The notes: generated by a model from the sequence alone, not told the origin. 64,000 bases of DNA from CAVRUF01 sp963716005 (GCA_963716005.1 OY970285.1:62001-126000), one strand, 5' to 3'. Counted from the stretch's first letter, positions 1 through 9,025 are shown. A program made the numbers and translations.

Positions 1-187
1 CTCGCGCGAGCGGCAGAACGAGAGGAGGCTGTCGCCGTCCTCGGGCCGCAGCGGATGGCAGGTCGCGAGCCCGGCGATGCCCGGGATTGCCCGGCGCTAC
101 GTGCAGCTCGCCGACCTCGGGCGAGGAGGCGAGCTTCCACACGAGAGCGTGCTCGCGTCCTCCGGATCCGACGACCAGCACGTCCAT
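1..187 (-). CDS. purD: Phosphoribosylamine-glycine ligase, N-terminal part, frameshifted
   Basis: This is the 5' end of a gene that runs off the left edge. From the ATG at 187 it reads MDVLVVGSGGREHALVWKLA and soon reaches APGNPG, the hallmark N-terminal dinucleotide-fold segment of GARS (PurD), which joins phosphoribosylamine and glycine with ATP in purine synthesis. After NPG the frame is lost. Removing one base near 79 restores IAGLATCHPLRPEDGDSLL, the expected continuation, so a single-base insertion (sequencing error or mutation) is inferred. It is divergent from the flavoprotein gene at 231, with 43 bp between them. Identification is firm; whether the gene is intact cannot be judged. 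Confidence 0.85.
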   Translation of the reverse strand, partial: MDVLVVGSGGREHALVWKLASSPEVGELHVAPGNPGHRRARDLPSAAARGRRQPPLVLPLAR

Positions 188-230
188 CCGGCGAGTCTAA
201 TCGCGCGCCAATGGGTACGCTCGCGACTGC

Positions 231-1688
231 ATGGCCAACCCCCGGACGTTCGTGATCGTCGGCGCGAGTCTCGCCGGTGCGCGCGCGGCGGCCGCGCTTC
301 GCGACGAGGGGTTCGACGGCCGCGTCGTCCTCCTGGGCGAGGAGCCCGAGAAGCCGTATTCGCGCCCGTCGCTCTCGAAGGCGTACCTCGCCGGGAAGAA
401 GGATCGCCCGTCCGCGGTGCTCGACGACGACTTCTACGAGACGCATGACATCGAGCTCCGTACGTCGACGCTCGTGACTGCGCTCGACCGCGGGGCGTCG
501 GAGGTCGAGCTCGAAGACGGCGAGCGGATCGGCTACGACCGGCTGCTACTCACGACCGGCGCGACGCCGCGCGCTCTCCCGGTCCCGGGCGCGGAGCTCG
601 AGAACGTGCTCCTCCTGCGGCGCGTGGGCGACTCGGACGCGATCCGCGAGCGCATCGAGAGCGGCGCGCGGTTCGTCGTCATCGGCGGCGGCTGGATCGG
701 CGCCGAGGTGGCCGCGACCGCCCGCTCGGGCGGGTGTGAGGTCGCCATGGTCTTCCCCGAGGACGTGCCGCTCGAGCGGGTGCTCGGCACCGAGATCGGC
801 GGGATCTTCGGGCGGCTCCACGAGACGAACGGCGTCGAGCTCTACACCGGAGCCGGCATCGCCGCGCTCGAAGGGAGCGGCTCGGTCGAACGTGTCCGCC
901 TCGCCGACGGCCGCTCGCTCGACGCGGACGTCGTCGTGGTCGGAATCGGCGTCGCGCCGCGCGTGGAGCTGGCCGAGCAGGCCGGCCTCGCGCTCTCGAA
1001 CGGGATCGACGTCGACTCGCGGTTTCGCACGTCGGACGAGAGCATCTGGGCTGCGGGCGACGTCGCCGCGGTCGAGCACGCCTTCTTCGGCGAACGGATC
1101 CGGGTGGAGCACTGGGCCGTCGCGAACGACCACGGTCCGTTCGCGGCGAAGAGCATGCTCGGGAGCGAGGACGACTACGACACGCTTCCGTACTTCTTCT
1201 CCGACCAGTTCGACGCGTCGCTCGAGTACTGGGGTTTCGCGCGCGAGTGGGACGAGGTCGTCATCCGCGGCGACGAGCAGAGCTTCGTCGCGTTCTGGCT
1301 GAAGGACGGTCGCGTCCTCGCCGGCGCCGGCGTCAACTCGTCCGGGGTCGGCGAGGCCATCGAGGAGCTGATCCGCTCGCGCGAGCAGGTCGACCGGGCC
1401 GCGCTCGCCGATCCGGGCGCGCCGCTCACCTCGGATGCCGAGCTGCCAGAGGTCAGCCCCGGCGAGGGCGTCGTGATCGAGCGGGGCGAGGATTCGCTCG
1501 CGATCGCCCGGGATGCCGAGGGCAAGCTCCACGTCCTGTCTGCGGTGTGCACGCATCTCGGCTGCATCGTCCACTGGGAAGCCGGCGACCAGCTCTGGGA
1601 GTGCCACTGCCACGGCTCGGCCTACGCGATCGACGGCACGGTCATCAACGGGCCGGCCGAAGAGCCGCTGCCGAAGCGGGCGCCCTAG
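231..1688 (+). CDS. AIF-type NAD(P)H/FAD oxidoreductase with C-terminal Rieske [2Fe-2S] domain
   Basis: A 485-residue soluble flavoprotein. An N-terminal FAD-binding Rossmann motif (GASLAGARAA, about residues 11-20) is followed by the NAD(P)H motif GGGWIGAEVA near residue 150 and the second FAD motif IWAAGDVA near 280. The C-terminal 90 residues form a Rieske domain: C440-x-H442 (CTHLGC) and C458-x-x-H461 (CHCHGS) are the predicted cluster ligands. Known relatives such as AIFM3 and ferredoxin reductases pass electrons from NAD(P)H through FAD; here the acceptor or donor centre is on the same chain. In AIFM3-like proteins the Rieske domain is N-terminal, so the order is reversed. Substrate unknown. 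The ATG at 231 is the first start that gives a complete Rossmann fold. Confidence 0.88.
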   Translation: MANPRTFVIVGASLAGARAAAALRDEGFDGRVVLLGEEPEKPYSRPSLSKAYLAGKKDRPSAVLDDDFYETHDIELRTSTLVTALDRGASEVELEDGERIGYDRLLLTTGATPRALPVPGAELENVLLLRRVGDSDAIRERIESGARFVVIGGGWIGAEVAATARSGGCEVAMVFPEDVPLERVLGTEIGGIFGRLHETNGVELYTGAGIAALEGSGSVERVRLADGRSLDADVVVVGIGVAPRVELAEQAGLALSNGIDVDSRFRTSDESIWAAGDVAAVEHAFFGERIRVEHWAVANDHGPFAAKSMLGSEDDYDTLPYFFSDQFDASLEYWGFAREWDEVVIRGDEQSFVAFWLKDGRVLAGAGVNSSGVGEAIEELIRSREQVDRAALADPGAPLTSDAELPEVSPGEGVVIERGEDSLAIARDAEGKLHVLSAVCTHLGCIVHWEAGDQLWECHCHGSAYAIDGTVINGPAEEPLPKRAP

Positions 1689-2186
1689 CTAGCCCGCCAA
1701 CGCGAGCAGGCCCTGGACGTCGAGCGGACGCGTGTACATGGCGACGCCGCCGCTTCCGTCGTCGGGCCTCGGCCAGTCCTCGCGCGGGCGATCCCAGTAG
1801 AGCTCGATCCCGTTCCCGTCCGGGTCGTGGAGGTAGAGCGCCTCGCTGACGCCGTGGTCGGACGCGCCGTCCAGGCGGATGCCCGCGTCGACGAGCCGCT
1901 TGAGCGCATCGGCGAGCGCCTCGCGGGTCGGGTAGCGCACGGCCACGTGGAAGAGGCCGGTCGTACCCGGCGGCGGCGGCGAGCCACCTTTGCTCTCCCA
2001 GGTGTTTAGGCCGATGTGGTGGTGGTAGCCGCCGGCGCTCAGGAAGACGGCCTGGTCGCCGTAGCGCGCCTGCTCCTCGAAGCCGAGCACGTCGCGCCAG
2101 AAGGCCAGCGCGCGGTCGAGGTCGGCGACCTTGAGGTGGGCGTGTCCGATGTCCACGCCGGCGTCGATGGGCTCGCCGAGCGGCAT
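1689..2186 (-). CDS. VOC-family (glyoxalase/extradiol dioxygenase fold) protein
   Basis: A 165-residue single VOC module pair. HAHLKVADLDRALAFW near the N-terminus is the typical first strand and helix with a metal-binding histidine. A second candidate ligand lies in the GGYHHHIGLN segment, and the last in DPDGNGIELYWD (glutamate). This pattern matches CatE/catechol-2,3-dioxygenase-like members, which bind a divalent metal; the substrate cannot be read from sequence. The gene ends one base after the oppositely oriented flavoprotein gene. Start ATG at 2186. A dispersed repeat lies just upstream (2242-2356). Confidence 0.8.
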   Translation of the reverse strand: MPLGEPIDAGVDIGHAHLKVADLDRALAFWRDVLGFEEQARYGDQAVFLSAGGYHHHIGLNTWESKGGSPPPPGTTGLFHVAVRYPTREALADALKRLVDAGIRLDGASDHGVSEALYLHDPDGNGIELYWDRPREDWPRPDDGSGGVAMYTRPLDVQGLLALAG

Positions 2187-2241
2187 GTCCGGACTGTAGC
2201 CAGCGGTCGTCGCCTCCCGGTCTCCGGCCGGCTCAGGACCG

Positions 2242-2356
2242 GACCCCCACCCTTGGGAGGGGATGTGGCCCCTGTTTCGGAGCCACCCGCATTCCCGCTT
2301 GAAATCTAGCGTTGCGAGACGCGCGGGTGTGTGCGGAGTTTGTGCCGACTTTCCGC
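2242..2356 (+). repeat. Dispersed imperfect repeat, copy 1
   Basis: About 115 bp that align, with gaps, to 61313-61415 in the same orientation. Shared blocks are a CCACCC..TGGGAGGGGA segment, GCCACCC, a GAA..TAGC..CGCAA/GCGAG block, GCGCG.TGT.TGTGC, and the best conserved part GTTTGTGCC.ACTTTCCGC at 2338-2356. Read on the minus strand, both copies keep an open frame RKVGTN(S/P)A(H/Q)TRA, with most differences at third codon positions. That looks like a remnant of coding sequence, perhaps the tail of a recombinase gene; this last step is only inference. Confidence 0.55.
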
Positions 2357-2389
2357 GCGCGGCGGTGCCGAGCAGGGACCCGCGGGAGC

Positions 2390-3208
2390 TCAGCTCGCCG
2401 GCCCGAGGGACTTCGCCACCGCCGCCATGCTCTTGAACTGCGCGCCCGCCTCGCCGCAGTGGCGGATGAACTCGTCCAGCATCGCGATCCGCGAGCCGCG
2501 GCCGATCACCTGCGGGTGCATGGTGACGACGAGCACGCCGTCGTCGACGTTCGCGTGCATCCAGTCGAACTCCGCCTCCCAGATCTCGCGCACGTGCCGC
2601 GGCGGGGCGCCGCCCTTGCGGTACGGGTCGAAGTTGAACTGGAAGTGCACCCAGTCGTCGAGCTCGAAGCTCAGCGGCAGCTCCCAGAACCCGGCGTCGC
2701 GGCCGCGCACGAGGGGCTCCGCGCGGCTCACACGGTCGCCGATCCGCGGGCGGAACGGGCGGTAGTCGTCGGTCATGAGGCTCGAGTCGTAGAGGAACCC
2801 GTGCTCCTCGACCAGCTCGTGCGTCGCGTCCGACAGGTCGGCCGACGGCGAGCGGAAGCCGAGCGGCGTCACGCCGATCGCCGCCAGTGCCGCGAAGGCC
2901 CGGTCCATGTCGGCGGCCTCCTCGTCGCGGCTCTGACCGCTCGGGTCGATGTGCGCGTACGAGTGGTGCGCGATCTCGTGGCCCGCCTCGAGGATCGTCG
3001 CCGTCTCGGCCGGATACGACTCGACCGTGTGCCCGGGGACGAAGAACGTCGCGTCGAGACCGTGCGATTCGAGCAGGTCGAGGACGCGCGGCACGCCGAC
3101 CCGCGCGCCGAACTCGCCCCGCCCGAGCATCGCCGGGGTCACGCGGTCGTACGCGAGCCACACCGACAGCGCGTCGAAGTCGAACGTCAGGCAGACGGTG
3201 CTCGGCAT
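2390..3208 (-). CDS. Polysaccharide deacetylase (NodB-fold) family protein
   Basis: A 272-residue carbohydrate esterase 4 / NodB-homology protein. Motif 1, TFDFD (near residue 8), supplies the catalytic base and a metal aspartate. Motif 2, HHSYAH (near 80), has the H-x-x-x-H metal ligands. RSPSADL near 120 fits motif 3. No signal peptide or membrane segment is seen, so it is probably cytosolic. That favours a PuuE/allantoinase-like small-molecule amidohydrolase over a cell-wall enzyme. It is divergent from the flavin oxidoreductase at 3247 (38 bp gap), so a link to the polyamine locus is possible. Start ATG at 3208. Confidence 0.8.
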   Translation of the reverse strand: MPSTVCLTFDFDALSVWLAYDRVTPAMLGRGEFGARVGVPRVLDLLESHGLDATFFVPGHTVESYPAETATILEAGHEIAHHSYAHIDPSGQSRDEEAADMDRAFAALAAIGVTPLGFRSPSADLSDATHELVEEHGFLYDSSLMTDDYRPFRPRIGDRVSRAEPLVRGRDAGFWELPLSFELDDWVHFQFNFDPYRKGGAPPRHVREIWEAEFDWMHANVDDGVLVVTMHPQVIGRGSRIAMLDEFIRHCGEAGAQFKSMAAVAKSLGPAS

Positions 3209-3246
3209 CGCGCCGCGATCCTAAGCCACGCGCGTACGATCGGCCC

Positions 3247-4670
3247 ATGTCCGAGCCGAGCGTCGCTCCTTCGCTTCCGCCCTGGTGGCTCGACGAGGCC
3301 CTCGCCGCCGAGACCGATGCGCCCGAGGCGCCCGCGCTCGAAGGGGAGGAGCGCGCCGACGTCGCGATCATCGGCGGCGGCTACACGGGCCTCTGGACGG
3401 CGCTGGCCGATCAAGGATCTCGACCCGGCGGCCGAGGTCGTCGTGCTCGAGTCGGAGATCTGCGGCTGGGGGCCGAGCGGCCGGAACGGCGGGTTTCTCC
3501 ACGGCTACTGGACACACCTGAACCGGCTCCGCGCCGCGCTCGGGGACGAGGACGCGCTCACGGTCGCGCGCCAGTCGAACCAGGTCATCCCGTCGGTGCG
3601 CGCGTTCTGCGACACCTGCGATTCCGACGTGTGGTTCCGCGTCGGCGGCTACCTCAAGGTCTCGACCTGCCCGGAGCAGGACGCCGCGATCGAGCACTCG
3701 ATCCGCACGGCCGCCGAGCTCGGCGTGCCCGAGGAGGCCGTCGCGCTCGACTCGGAGCAGATCGCCGCGCAGTGCGACTCGCCCCGCTTCCGGCGCGGCG
3801 TGTACTTCCGCGACGGCGCCACCGTGCAGCCGGCCCGGCTGGCGCGCACGCTGAGGCGCGTCGCGCTCGAGCGCGGCATCCGGATCCACGAGCGCACGCG
3901 CGCGACCAAGCTGAGCGCGGGCACGCCGAGCACGATCGCGACGCCGGGCGGCACCGTCACCGCGGACGAGGTCGTCGTCGCGACGAACGCGGCCGAGACC
4001 GGGTGGAAGCCCGTCTCGCGCAAGCTCACGAACTTCGGCAGCTACGTCGTCCTCACCGAGCCCGTCCCCGAGCTGCTCGAGGAGATCGGCTGGACGGGCG
4101 GCGAGGCGATCACCGACGGGCGCACCTTCATCCACTACTTCCGCACGACCGCCGACGGACGCGTAGTCATGGGCTCGGGGGGCGGGCCGATCGGGCGCGG
4201 CGGGCGAGTCGACGGCCGGTTCGCCTACGACCGCGAGGCGGCGGCGCGCGCCGAGGCCGGCCTGCGCGGACTGCTCCCCGCGCTCGCCGGCGTCAAGGTC
4301 GAGCGCGCGTGGGGCGGGCCGATCGACGTTTCGGCCGACCAGCTCCCCTTCTTCGGAACCGTCGACGGGACGCGCGTCCACTACGGCGTCGGCTACTCGG
4401 GCCACGGTGTCGGTCCGAGCTGGCTCGGTGGGAAGATCCTCGCGTCGCTCGCCCTCCAACGCGACGACGAGTGGAGCGCCTCCCCGCTCGTGCGCATTCC
4501 GAAGGCCTCGCTGCCGCCCGAGCCGTTCAAGCGCGTAGGAGGCGGTCTCATTCGCAAGGCGATGCTCTCGGTCGAGGATGCGCAGGAGGAAGGGCGCCGT
4601 CCGCTCCTACGTCGCGCGGGCCGTCGCGGCCGTTCCGAGGATGCTCGGAATGCCCCTCGGACGCCGATAA
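3247..4670 (+). CDS. PuuB/DadA-like FAD-dependent amine oxidoreductase, two frameshifts
   Basis: Composite of about 473 residues. The start at ATG 3247 gives MSEPSVAPSLPPWWLDEAL and then the FAD motif ADVAIIGGGYTGLWTALA. One extra C near 3408 shifts the frame; the next frame continues IKDLDPAAEVVVLESE, the CGWGPSGRNGGF segment and on to GVGYSGHGVGPSWLGGKIL. A second extra base near 4604 separates that frame from the natural end SYVARAVAAVPRMLGMPLGRR and a TAA at 4668-4670. This layout matches the DAO family that includes gamma-glutamylputrescine oxidase (PuuB). Position just before a polyamine uptake and breakdown operon supports an amine substrate (inference). The frameshifts are probably sequence errors, since both sides are well conserved. 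Confidence 0.72.
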
Positions 4671-4692
4671 CGCAATGCGCAGCTGAAATGTC

Positions 4693-4727
4693 GCATTCTG
4701 TGCTTTTTGCGCAACACAGTGGTATGC
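4693..4727 (+). promoter_or_regulatory. Palindromic operator and promoter candidate ahead of the AsnC-type regulator
   Basis: An unusually AT-rich stretch in this GC-rich DNA. CTGTG (4698-4702) and CACAG (4715-4719) form an inverted repeat around the 8 bp palindrome TTGCGCAA (4707-4714). TATGCT at 4723-4728 could serve as a -10 element. It lies 55-90 bp before the TTG start at 4783. Lrp/AsnC proteins usually autoregulate through such dyads, so this is a plausible site for the adjacent regulator. Confidence 0.45.
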
Positions 4728-4782
4728 TCGCGCCCCCAATTCGTCGCTTTGGTGGCTTCGAGACTCGCAAACGGGAACGGCC

Positions 4783-5328
4783 TTGGCGCGTAGCGTCACT
4801 GTTTTCCCGCGCGGCGCGGTCACCCGGCCGGCCTCGATCGACCGGCTCGACCGGCAGCTGATCGAGGCGCTCCAGGCGAACGGCCGCGAGCCGTTCCGCA
4901 AGATCGCCGGACAGCTCGGCGTCAGCGAGGCGACGATCCGCAACCGCTACGCCCGTCTCTGCAAGGCCAACGTGCTCCAGGTCACCGGGGTCACGAACCC
5001 GCTGGGGCTCGGCTTCGACGCGCAGGCGATGATCGGGATCAGGACGAACGGGCCGGTCGAGATGGTCGCCGACGAGGTCGCGACCTGGCGCGAGGCGAGC
5101 TACGTCGTCGTCGCCGCCGGGCAGTACGACGTCCTCGTCGAGCTCGTCTGCTCGGACCGGCACCACCTCCTCGAGATCATCAACCGCATCCGCGGGATCG
5201 AGTCCGTCGTGTCCACGGAGAGCTTCATGTACCTGGAGCTCTGGAAGCAGCTCTACGACTGGGGCGCGCTGCCCGACGGAGCGGAGGCGGACGATCAGCC
5301 CAAGAAACGCGAACGGAGGTCCAGATGA
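4783..5328 (+). CDS. Lrp/AsnC-family transcriptional regulator
   Basis: 181 residues. An N-terminal winged helix-turn-helix (IDRLDRQLIEALQANGR through VSEATIRNRYARLC, about residues 19-65) is followed by the Lrp/AsnC ligand-binding RAM domain (VVAAGQYDVLVELVC, then the VVSTESFMYLEL strand). A positively charged tail, KKRERRSR, ends the protein. The TTG at 4783 lies 2 bp after a GGGAACGG purine-rich stretch and is the best start available. Its stop overlaps the aldehyde dehydrogenase start in ATGA (5325-5328), so it is the first gene of the polyamine operon. Family members sense amino acids or amines; here the ligand is probably a polyamine or a breakdown product (inference). Confidence 0.88.
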   Translation: MARSVTVFPRGAVTRPASIDRLDRQLIEALQANGREPFRKIAGQLGVSEATIRNRYARLCKANVLQVTGVTNPLGLGFDAQAMIGIRTNGPVEMVADEVATWREASYVVVAAGQYDVLVELVCSDRHHLLEIINRIRGIESVVSTESFMYLELWKQLYDWGALPDGAEADDQPKKRERRSR

Positions 5329-6764
5329 GCGTCGCCACGTCGTACAAGAACTTCGTCGGGGGCGAATGGGTCGACGCCGTCGACGGCGGAGTCCAGGAGG
5401 TCATCAACCCCGCGACCGGCGAGACCGTCGCCGAGGTGCCGAAAGGCTCCCAGGCGGACGTCGACCGCGCTGTCGCCGCGGCGAAGGAAGCCTTCAAGGA
5501 ATGGCGCGAGACGACGCCGGGCGAGCGCGGCGACATGCTGCTCGCCCTCGCCGACGCGCTCGAGGAGAACGCCGAGGAGCTCGAGTCGGCCGAGTCGATC
5601 AACGTCGGCAAGCCGCACTCGGTGGTCGTTGAGGAGACGCCCGTCTCGGCCGACAACCTGCGCTTCTTCGCCGGCGCCGCCCGCAACATGGAGGGCAAGG
5701 CCGCCGGGGAGTACATGCGCGGCTACACGTCGATGATCCGCCGCGAGCCGGTGGGCGTCGTCGGCCAGATCGCGCCGTGGAACTACCCGCTGATGATGGC
5801 GATCTGGAAGATCGGCCCCGCGCTGGCGGCCGGGAACACGATCGTGCTGAAGCCGTCCGAGCAGACGCCGCTGACGGCGCTCCTTCTCGCGCGCCTCGCC
5901 GGAGAGATCTTCCCGGCCGGCGTCCTCAACGTGATCACCGGGGACGGCGAGCCCGTCGGCGCCGGAATCGTGCGCCACCCCGACATCGGGATGGTCTCCC
6001 TTACGGGCGACGTCTCGACGGGCAAGGAGATCGCGCGCACCGCCGCGGACACGCTCAAGCGCGTGCACCTCGAGCTTGGTGGCAAGGCGCCGGTGGTCGT
6101 CTTCGACGACGCCGATCCCGTCGCGGTCGCCGAGGGAATCCGCACCGCCGGCTACTGGAACTCGGGCCAGGACTGCACCGCGGCCTCGCGGATCATGGCC
6201 GGGCCGAAGATCTACGAGAAGCTCCTCGAGGAGCTCGTCCCGCAGGTCGAGTCGCTCAAGATGGGCGACCCGGCCGAGGGCGAGGAGATCGAGATGGGCC
6301 CCGTGATCTCGCAGTCGCAGCAGGAGCGGATTCTCGGCTTCCTCGACCGCGCGGAGGGCACGAAGGCCAAGATCCTCACCGGCGGCGAAACCAATGGCGA
6401 CCGCGGCTTCTTCGTGCAGCCGACCGTGATCGTCGACGTCGACCAGACCGACGAGCTCGTGCAGAAGGAGGTCTTCGGGCCGGTCGTCACCGTGCAGCGC
6501 TTCGCCGACGACGACCAGGCGCTCGCCTGGGCCAACGACGTCCCGTACGGTCTTGCCGCCTCGGTGTGGACGCGCGATGTCGGCCGAGCGCTGAACGCGG
6601 CCAAGAAGCTCGAGTTCGGCACCGTGTGGATCAACGACCACATTCCGCTCGTCTCGGAGATGCCGCACGGCGGCTTCAAGCAGTCGGGTTACGGCAAGGA
6701 CATGTCCATGTACTCCGTCGAGGAGTACACGATCGTCAAGCACGTCATGGCGAAAATCGACTGA
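5325..6764 (+). CDS. Gamma-aminobutyraldehyde dehydrogenase-like aldehyde dehydrogenase
   Basis: 479 residues, the usual length of the ALDH superfamily. Visible catalytic residues are N153 (PWNYP), E250 (LELGGKAP) and nucleophile C284 (SGQDCTAASR). The FDDAD...GQDCTA context resembles PatD/YdcW, which oxidises 4-aminobutanal to GABA with NAD in putrescine degradation. Overlaps the AsnC gene by 4 bp and precedes the first potA gene by 2 bp. The aminotransferase at the end of the operon could supply its aldehyde substrate. Confidence 0.85.
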   Translation: MSVATSYKNFVGGEWVDAVDGGVQEVINPATGETVAEVPKGSQADVDRAVAAAKEAFKEWRETTPGERGDMLLALADALEENAEELESAESINVGKPHSVVVEETPVSADNLRFFAGAARNMEGKAAGEYMRGYTSMIRREPVGVVGQIAPWNYPLMMAIWKIGPALAAGNTIVLKPSEQTPLTALLLARLAGEIFPAGVLNVITGDGEPVGAGIVRHPDIGMVSLTGDVSTGKEIARTAADTLKRVHLELGGKAPVVVFDDADPVAVAEGIRTAGYWNSGQDCTAASRIMAGPKIYEKLLEELVPQVESLKMGDPAEGEEIEMGPVISQSQQERILGFLDRAEGTKAKILTGGETNGDRGFFVQPTVIVDVDQTDELVQKEVFGPVVTVQRFADDDQALAWANDVPYGLAASVWTRDVGRALNAAKKLEFGTVWINDHIPLVSEMPHGGFKQSGYGKDMSMYSVEEYTIVKHVMAKID

Positions 6765-6766
6765 CC

Positions 6767-7831
6767 GTGACCGTTGCGGCGGAAGAGGCGGAGCGGGAGG
6801 TGACGGCCGGGGCGGCCGAGGCGGACGTCTTTCTCGAAGGCGTTCGCAAGACGTACGGCGAGGTCGTCGCCGTCGACGATCTGACGCTCGAGATCGCTCG
6901 CGGCGAGTTCTTCACCATGCTCGGCCCGTCCGGCTCGGGAAAGACGACGACGCTCCGCCTCATCGCCGGCTTCGAGGTGCCCGATGCGGGGCGGGTGCTC
7001 CTCGCGGGCGCGGACGTGAGCGACGAGCCGCCGTACAACCGCGACGTCAACACGGTGTTCCAGGACTACGCGCTCTTCCCGCACATGACCGTGGCCGAGA
7101 ACGTCGGCTACGGGCTGAAGATCAAGCGCGTGGGTCGCAAGGAGCGCGCGGTCAAGGTCGAGGAGGCACTCGGGATCGTCCGCCTTCCCGGCCTCGGTCC
7201 GCGCAAACCGGCGCAGCTCTCCGGCGGCCAGCGGCAGCGGGTCGCACTGGCGCGCGCGATCGTGAACGAGCCCGCGGTGCTCCTCCTCGACGAGCCCCTC
7301 GGCGCACTCGACCTGAAGCTCCGCCAGGAGATGCAGATCGAGCTGAAGCGCATCCAGCGGGAGGTCGGCATCACGTTCGTCTACGTGACGCACGACCAGG
7401 AGGAGGCTCTCACGATGAGCGACCGCGTCGCGGTCTTCAACCACGGCCGCATCGAGCAGATCGGGCCGCCCGCCGAGCTCTACGAGCATCCGGCGAACGA
7501 GTTCGTCGCGAGCTTCGTGGGCGTCTCGAACGTGGTCGAGCGCGGGTCGGAGCGCTTCAGCGTCCGTCCCGAGAAGATCCGGATCCTGCCGAGCGGCGCC
7601 GCGCCCGATCCCGAGGCGCGCGTCGAGAACGGAACGATCCGAGAAGTGGTCTACGCAGGCCCGGCGACGCGGTACGTCGTCGACCTGGAGCAAGGAGGCG
7701 CGCTGATCGTGGTGTGCCAGAACCTGGAGACGACCTCGGCGCAGGCCCTCACGACGCGCGGCAACGACGTGCGGCTCGAGTGGCGCCCCGAGCACATGCT
7801 CGCACTGGAACCGAAGGAGGAGGAGGAATGA
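6767..7831 (+). CDS. potA: Spermidine/putrescine ABC importer ATPase, first copy
   Basis: 354 residues. Walker A is GPSGSGKTTT, the Q-loop VFQDYALFPH, the signature LSGGQRQRVALARA, Walker B LLLDEPLGALD and the switch histidine THDQEEA. The C-terminal TOBE domain is short, with the SVRPEKI motif typical of PotA. The GTG at 6767 is chosen because it follows the aldehyde dehydrogenase stop by 2 bp and gives the normal N-terminus; farther upstream the frame is a shadow. Its stop overlaps the potD start in ATGA. Powers import with the permeases at 9064 and 9963. Confidence 0.9.
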   Translation: MTVAAEEAEREVTAGAAEADVFLEGVRKTYGEVVAVDDLTLEIARGEFFTMLGPSGSGKTTTLRLIAGFEVPDAGRVLLAGADVSDEPPYNRDVNTVFQDYALFPHMTVAENVGYGLKIKRVGRKERAVKVEEALGIVRLPGLGPRKPAQLSGGQRQRVALARAIVNEPAVLLLDEPLGALDLKLRQEMQIELKRIQREVGITFVYVTHDQEEALTMSDRVAVFNHGRIEQIGPPAELYEHPANEFVASFVGVSNVVERGSERFSVRPEKIRILPSGAAPDPEARVENGTIREVVYAGPATRYVVDLEQGGALIVVCQNLETTSAQALTTRGNDVRLEWRPEHMLALEPKEEEE

Positions 7832-9018
7832 CGTACGGACGGGTGGGACGGCTGCTTGCGGTCGTAGGTCTCATGGCGCTTCTCGCCACCGTCGCGGCTT
7901 GTGGAGGCGGCGACGACGCGAGCGACGGCGACCTGCCGGGCGGGCCGATGATGGAGACGCTCGGCGAGGGTGAAGGCGAGGTCAACCTGATCGCCTGGGC
8001 GGGCTACGTCGAGGACGGCTCCACCGATCCCGCGGTCGACTGGGTCAGCGACTTCGAGGCGGACACGGGCTGCCAGGTCAACGTGAAGATCGGCAACACC
8101 TCCGACGAGATGGTGACGCTCATGCAGACGGGCGAGTACGACGGCGTGTCCGCCTCCGGCGATGCGACGCTACGGCTCATCCGGTCGGGCGACGTCTCTC
8201 CGGTCAATACGGACCTGATCCCGAACTACGCCGACGTGTTCGAAGGTCTCAAGGAGCAGGCCTTCAACAGCGTCGACGGCCAGATGTACGGCGTTCCCCA
8301 CGGGCGCGGCGCGAACCTGCTCATGTGGAACACCGACGAGGTCGACGGCGATCTCGACAGCTGGGGCGCGGTCTGGGACGAGAACTCGCCCTACGCCGGC
8401 AATGTGACGGCGTACGACAGCCCGATCTACATCGCGGACGCCGCGCTCTACCTGAAGGCGACGGAGCCGGACCTCGGAATCGACAACGTGTACGAGCTCG
8501 ACGAGGATCAGTTCAACGCCGCGGTCGACCTGCTGAAGAAGCAGAACGGGATCATCGGCGAGTACTGGTCGGACTACACGAAGCAGATCTCCGCCTTCGC
8601 GGGCGGCGACAGCGTCCTCGGAACCACGTGGCAGGTAATCGCGAACCTGCTCGAGGCCGACGACGTGCCGATCGCGACGACGCTGCCGAAGGAAGGCTCC
8701 ACCGGCTGGTCGGACACGTGGATGGTCTCGTCCGAGGCCGAGCATCCGAACTGCATGTACATGTGGATGGACCACATCATCTCGCCGACGGCGAACGCAG
8801 CCGTGGCCGAGTGGTTCGGTGAGGCGCCCTCGAACTCGAAGGCGTGCGCCGAGACCGCCGACGCGAACCACTGCGAAACGTTCCATGCAGACGACGAGGA
8901 GTACTTCGACCAGGTCGCCTACTGGACGACGCCCGAGGCCGACTGCGGCGACGACCGTGGGGAGGTCTGCAAGACGTATGCCGACTGGGTGACGGCCTGG
9001 ACCGAGATCAAGGGATAG
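7828..9018 (+). CDS. potD: PotD-like polyamine-binding lipoprotein, first copy
   Basis: 396 residues. A hydrophobic signal peptide ends in the lipobox TVAAC (Cys near residue 25), so the protein should be anchored outside the membrane. The mature part begins with the extracellular solute-binding type 8 pattern (NLIAWAGYVEDG, SGDATLRLI, YGVPHGRGANLLMWNTDEV, LGTTWQVIANLL). The ATG at 7828 follows a long GGAGGAGGAGGA ribosome site inside the potA end. Several extra cysteines near the C-terminus (CAETADANHC, ADCGDD, VCKTY) could form disulfides, which is uncommon for PotD. Binds a polyamine or related amine (family knowledge). Confidence 0.88.
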   Translation: MTYGRVGRLLAVVGLMALLATVAACGGGDDASDGDLPGGPMMETLGEGEGEVNLIAWAGYVEDGSTDPAVDWVSDFEADTGCQVNVKIGNTSDEMVTLMQTGEYDGVSASGDATLRLIRSGDVSPVNTDLIPNYADVFEGLKEQAFNSVDGQMYGVPHGRGANLLMWNTDEVDGDLDSWGAVWDENSPYAGNVTAYDSPIYIADAALYLKATEPDLGIDNVYELDEDQFNAAVDLLKKQNGIIGEYWSDYTKQISAFAGGDSVLGTTWQVIANLLEADDVPIATTLPKEGSTGWSDTWMVSSEAEHPNCMYMWMDHIISPTANAAVAEWFGEAPSNSKACAETADANHCETFHADDEEYFDQVAYWTTPEADCGDDRGEVCKTYADWVTAWTEIKG

Positions 9019-9025
9019 CTCCGCT

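Noticed and set aside
546..1613. Long minus-strand frame opposite the flavoprotein
   Set aside because: Arg/Asp/Val-rich shadow of a GC-rich gene; no family motif, and the plus strand has clear FAD and Rieske motifs.
2312..4861. A very long open frame of about 849 codons
   Set aside because: Only its middle part is real (the flavin oxidoreductase between two frameshifts); both ends are out-of-frame readings over other genes.
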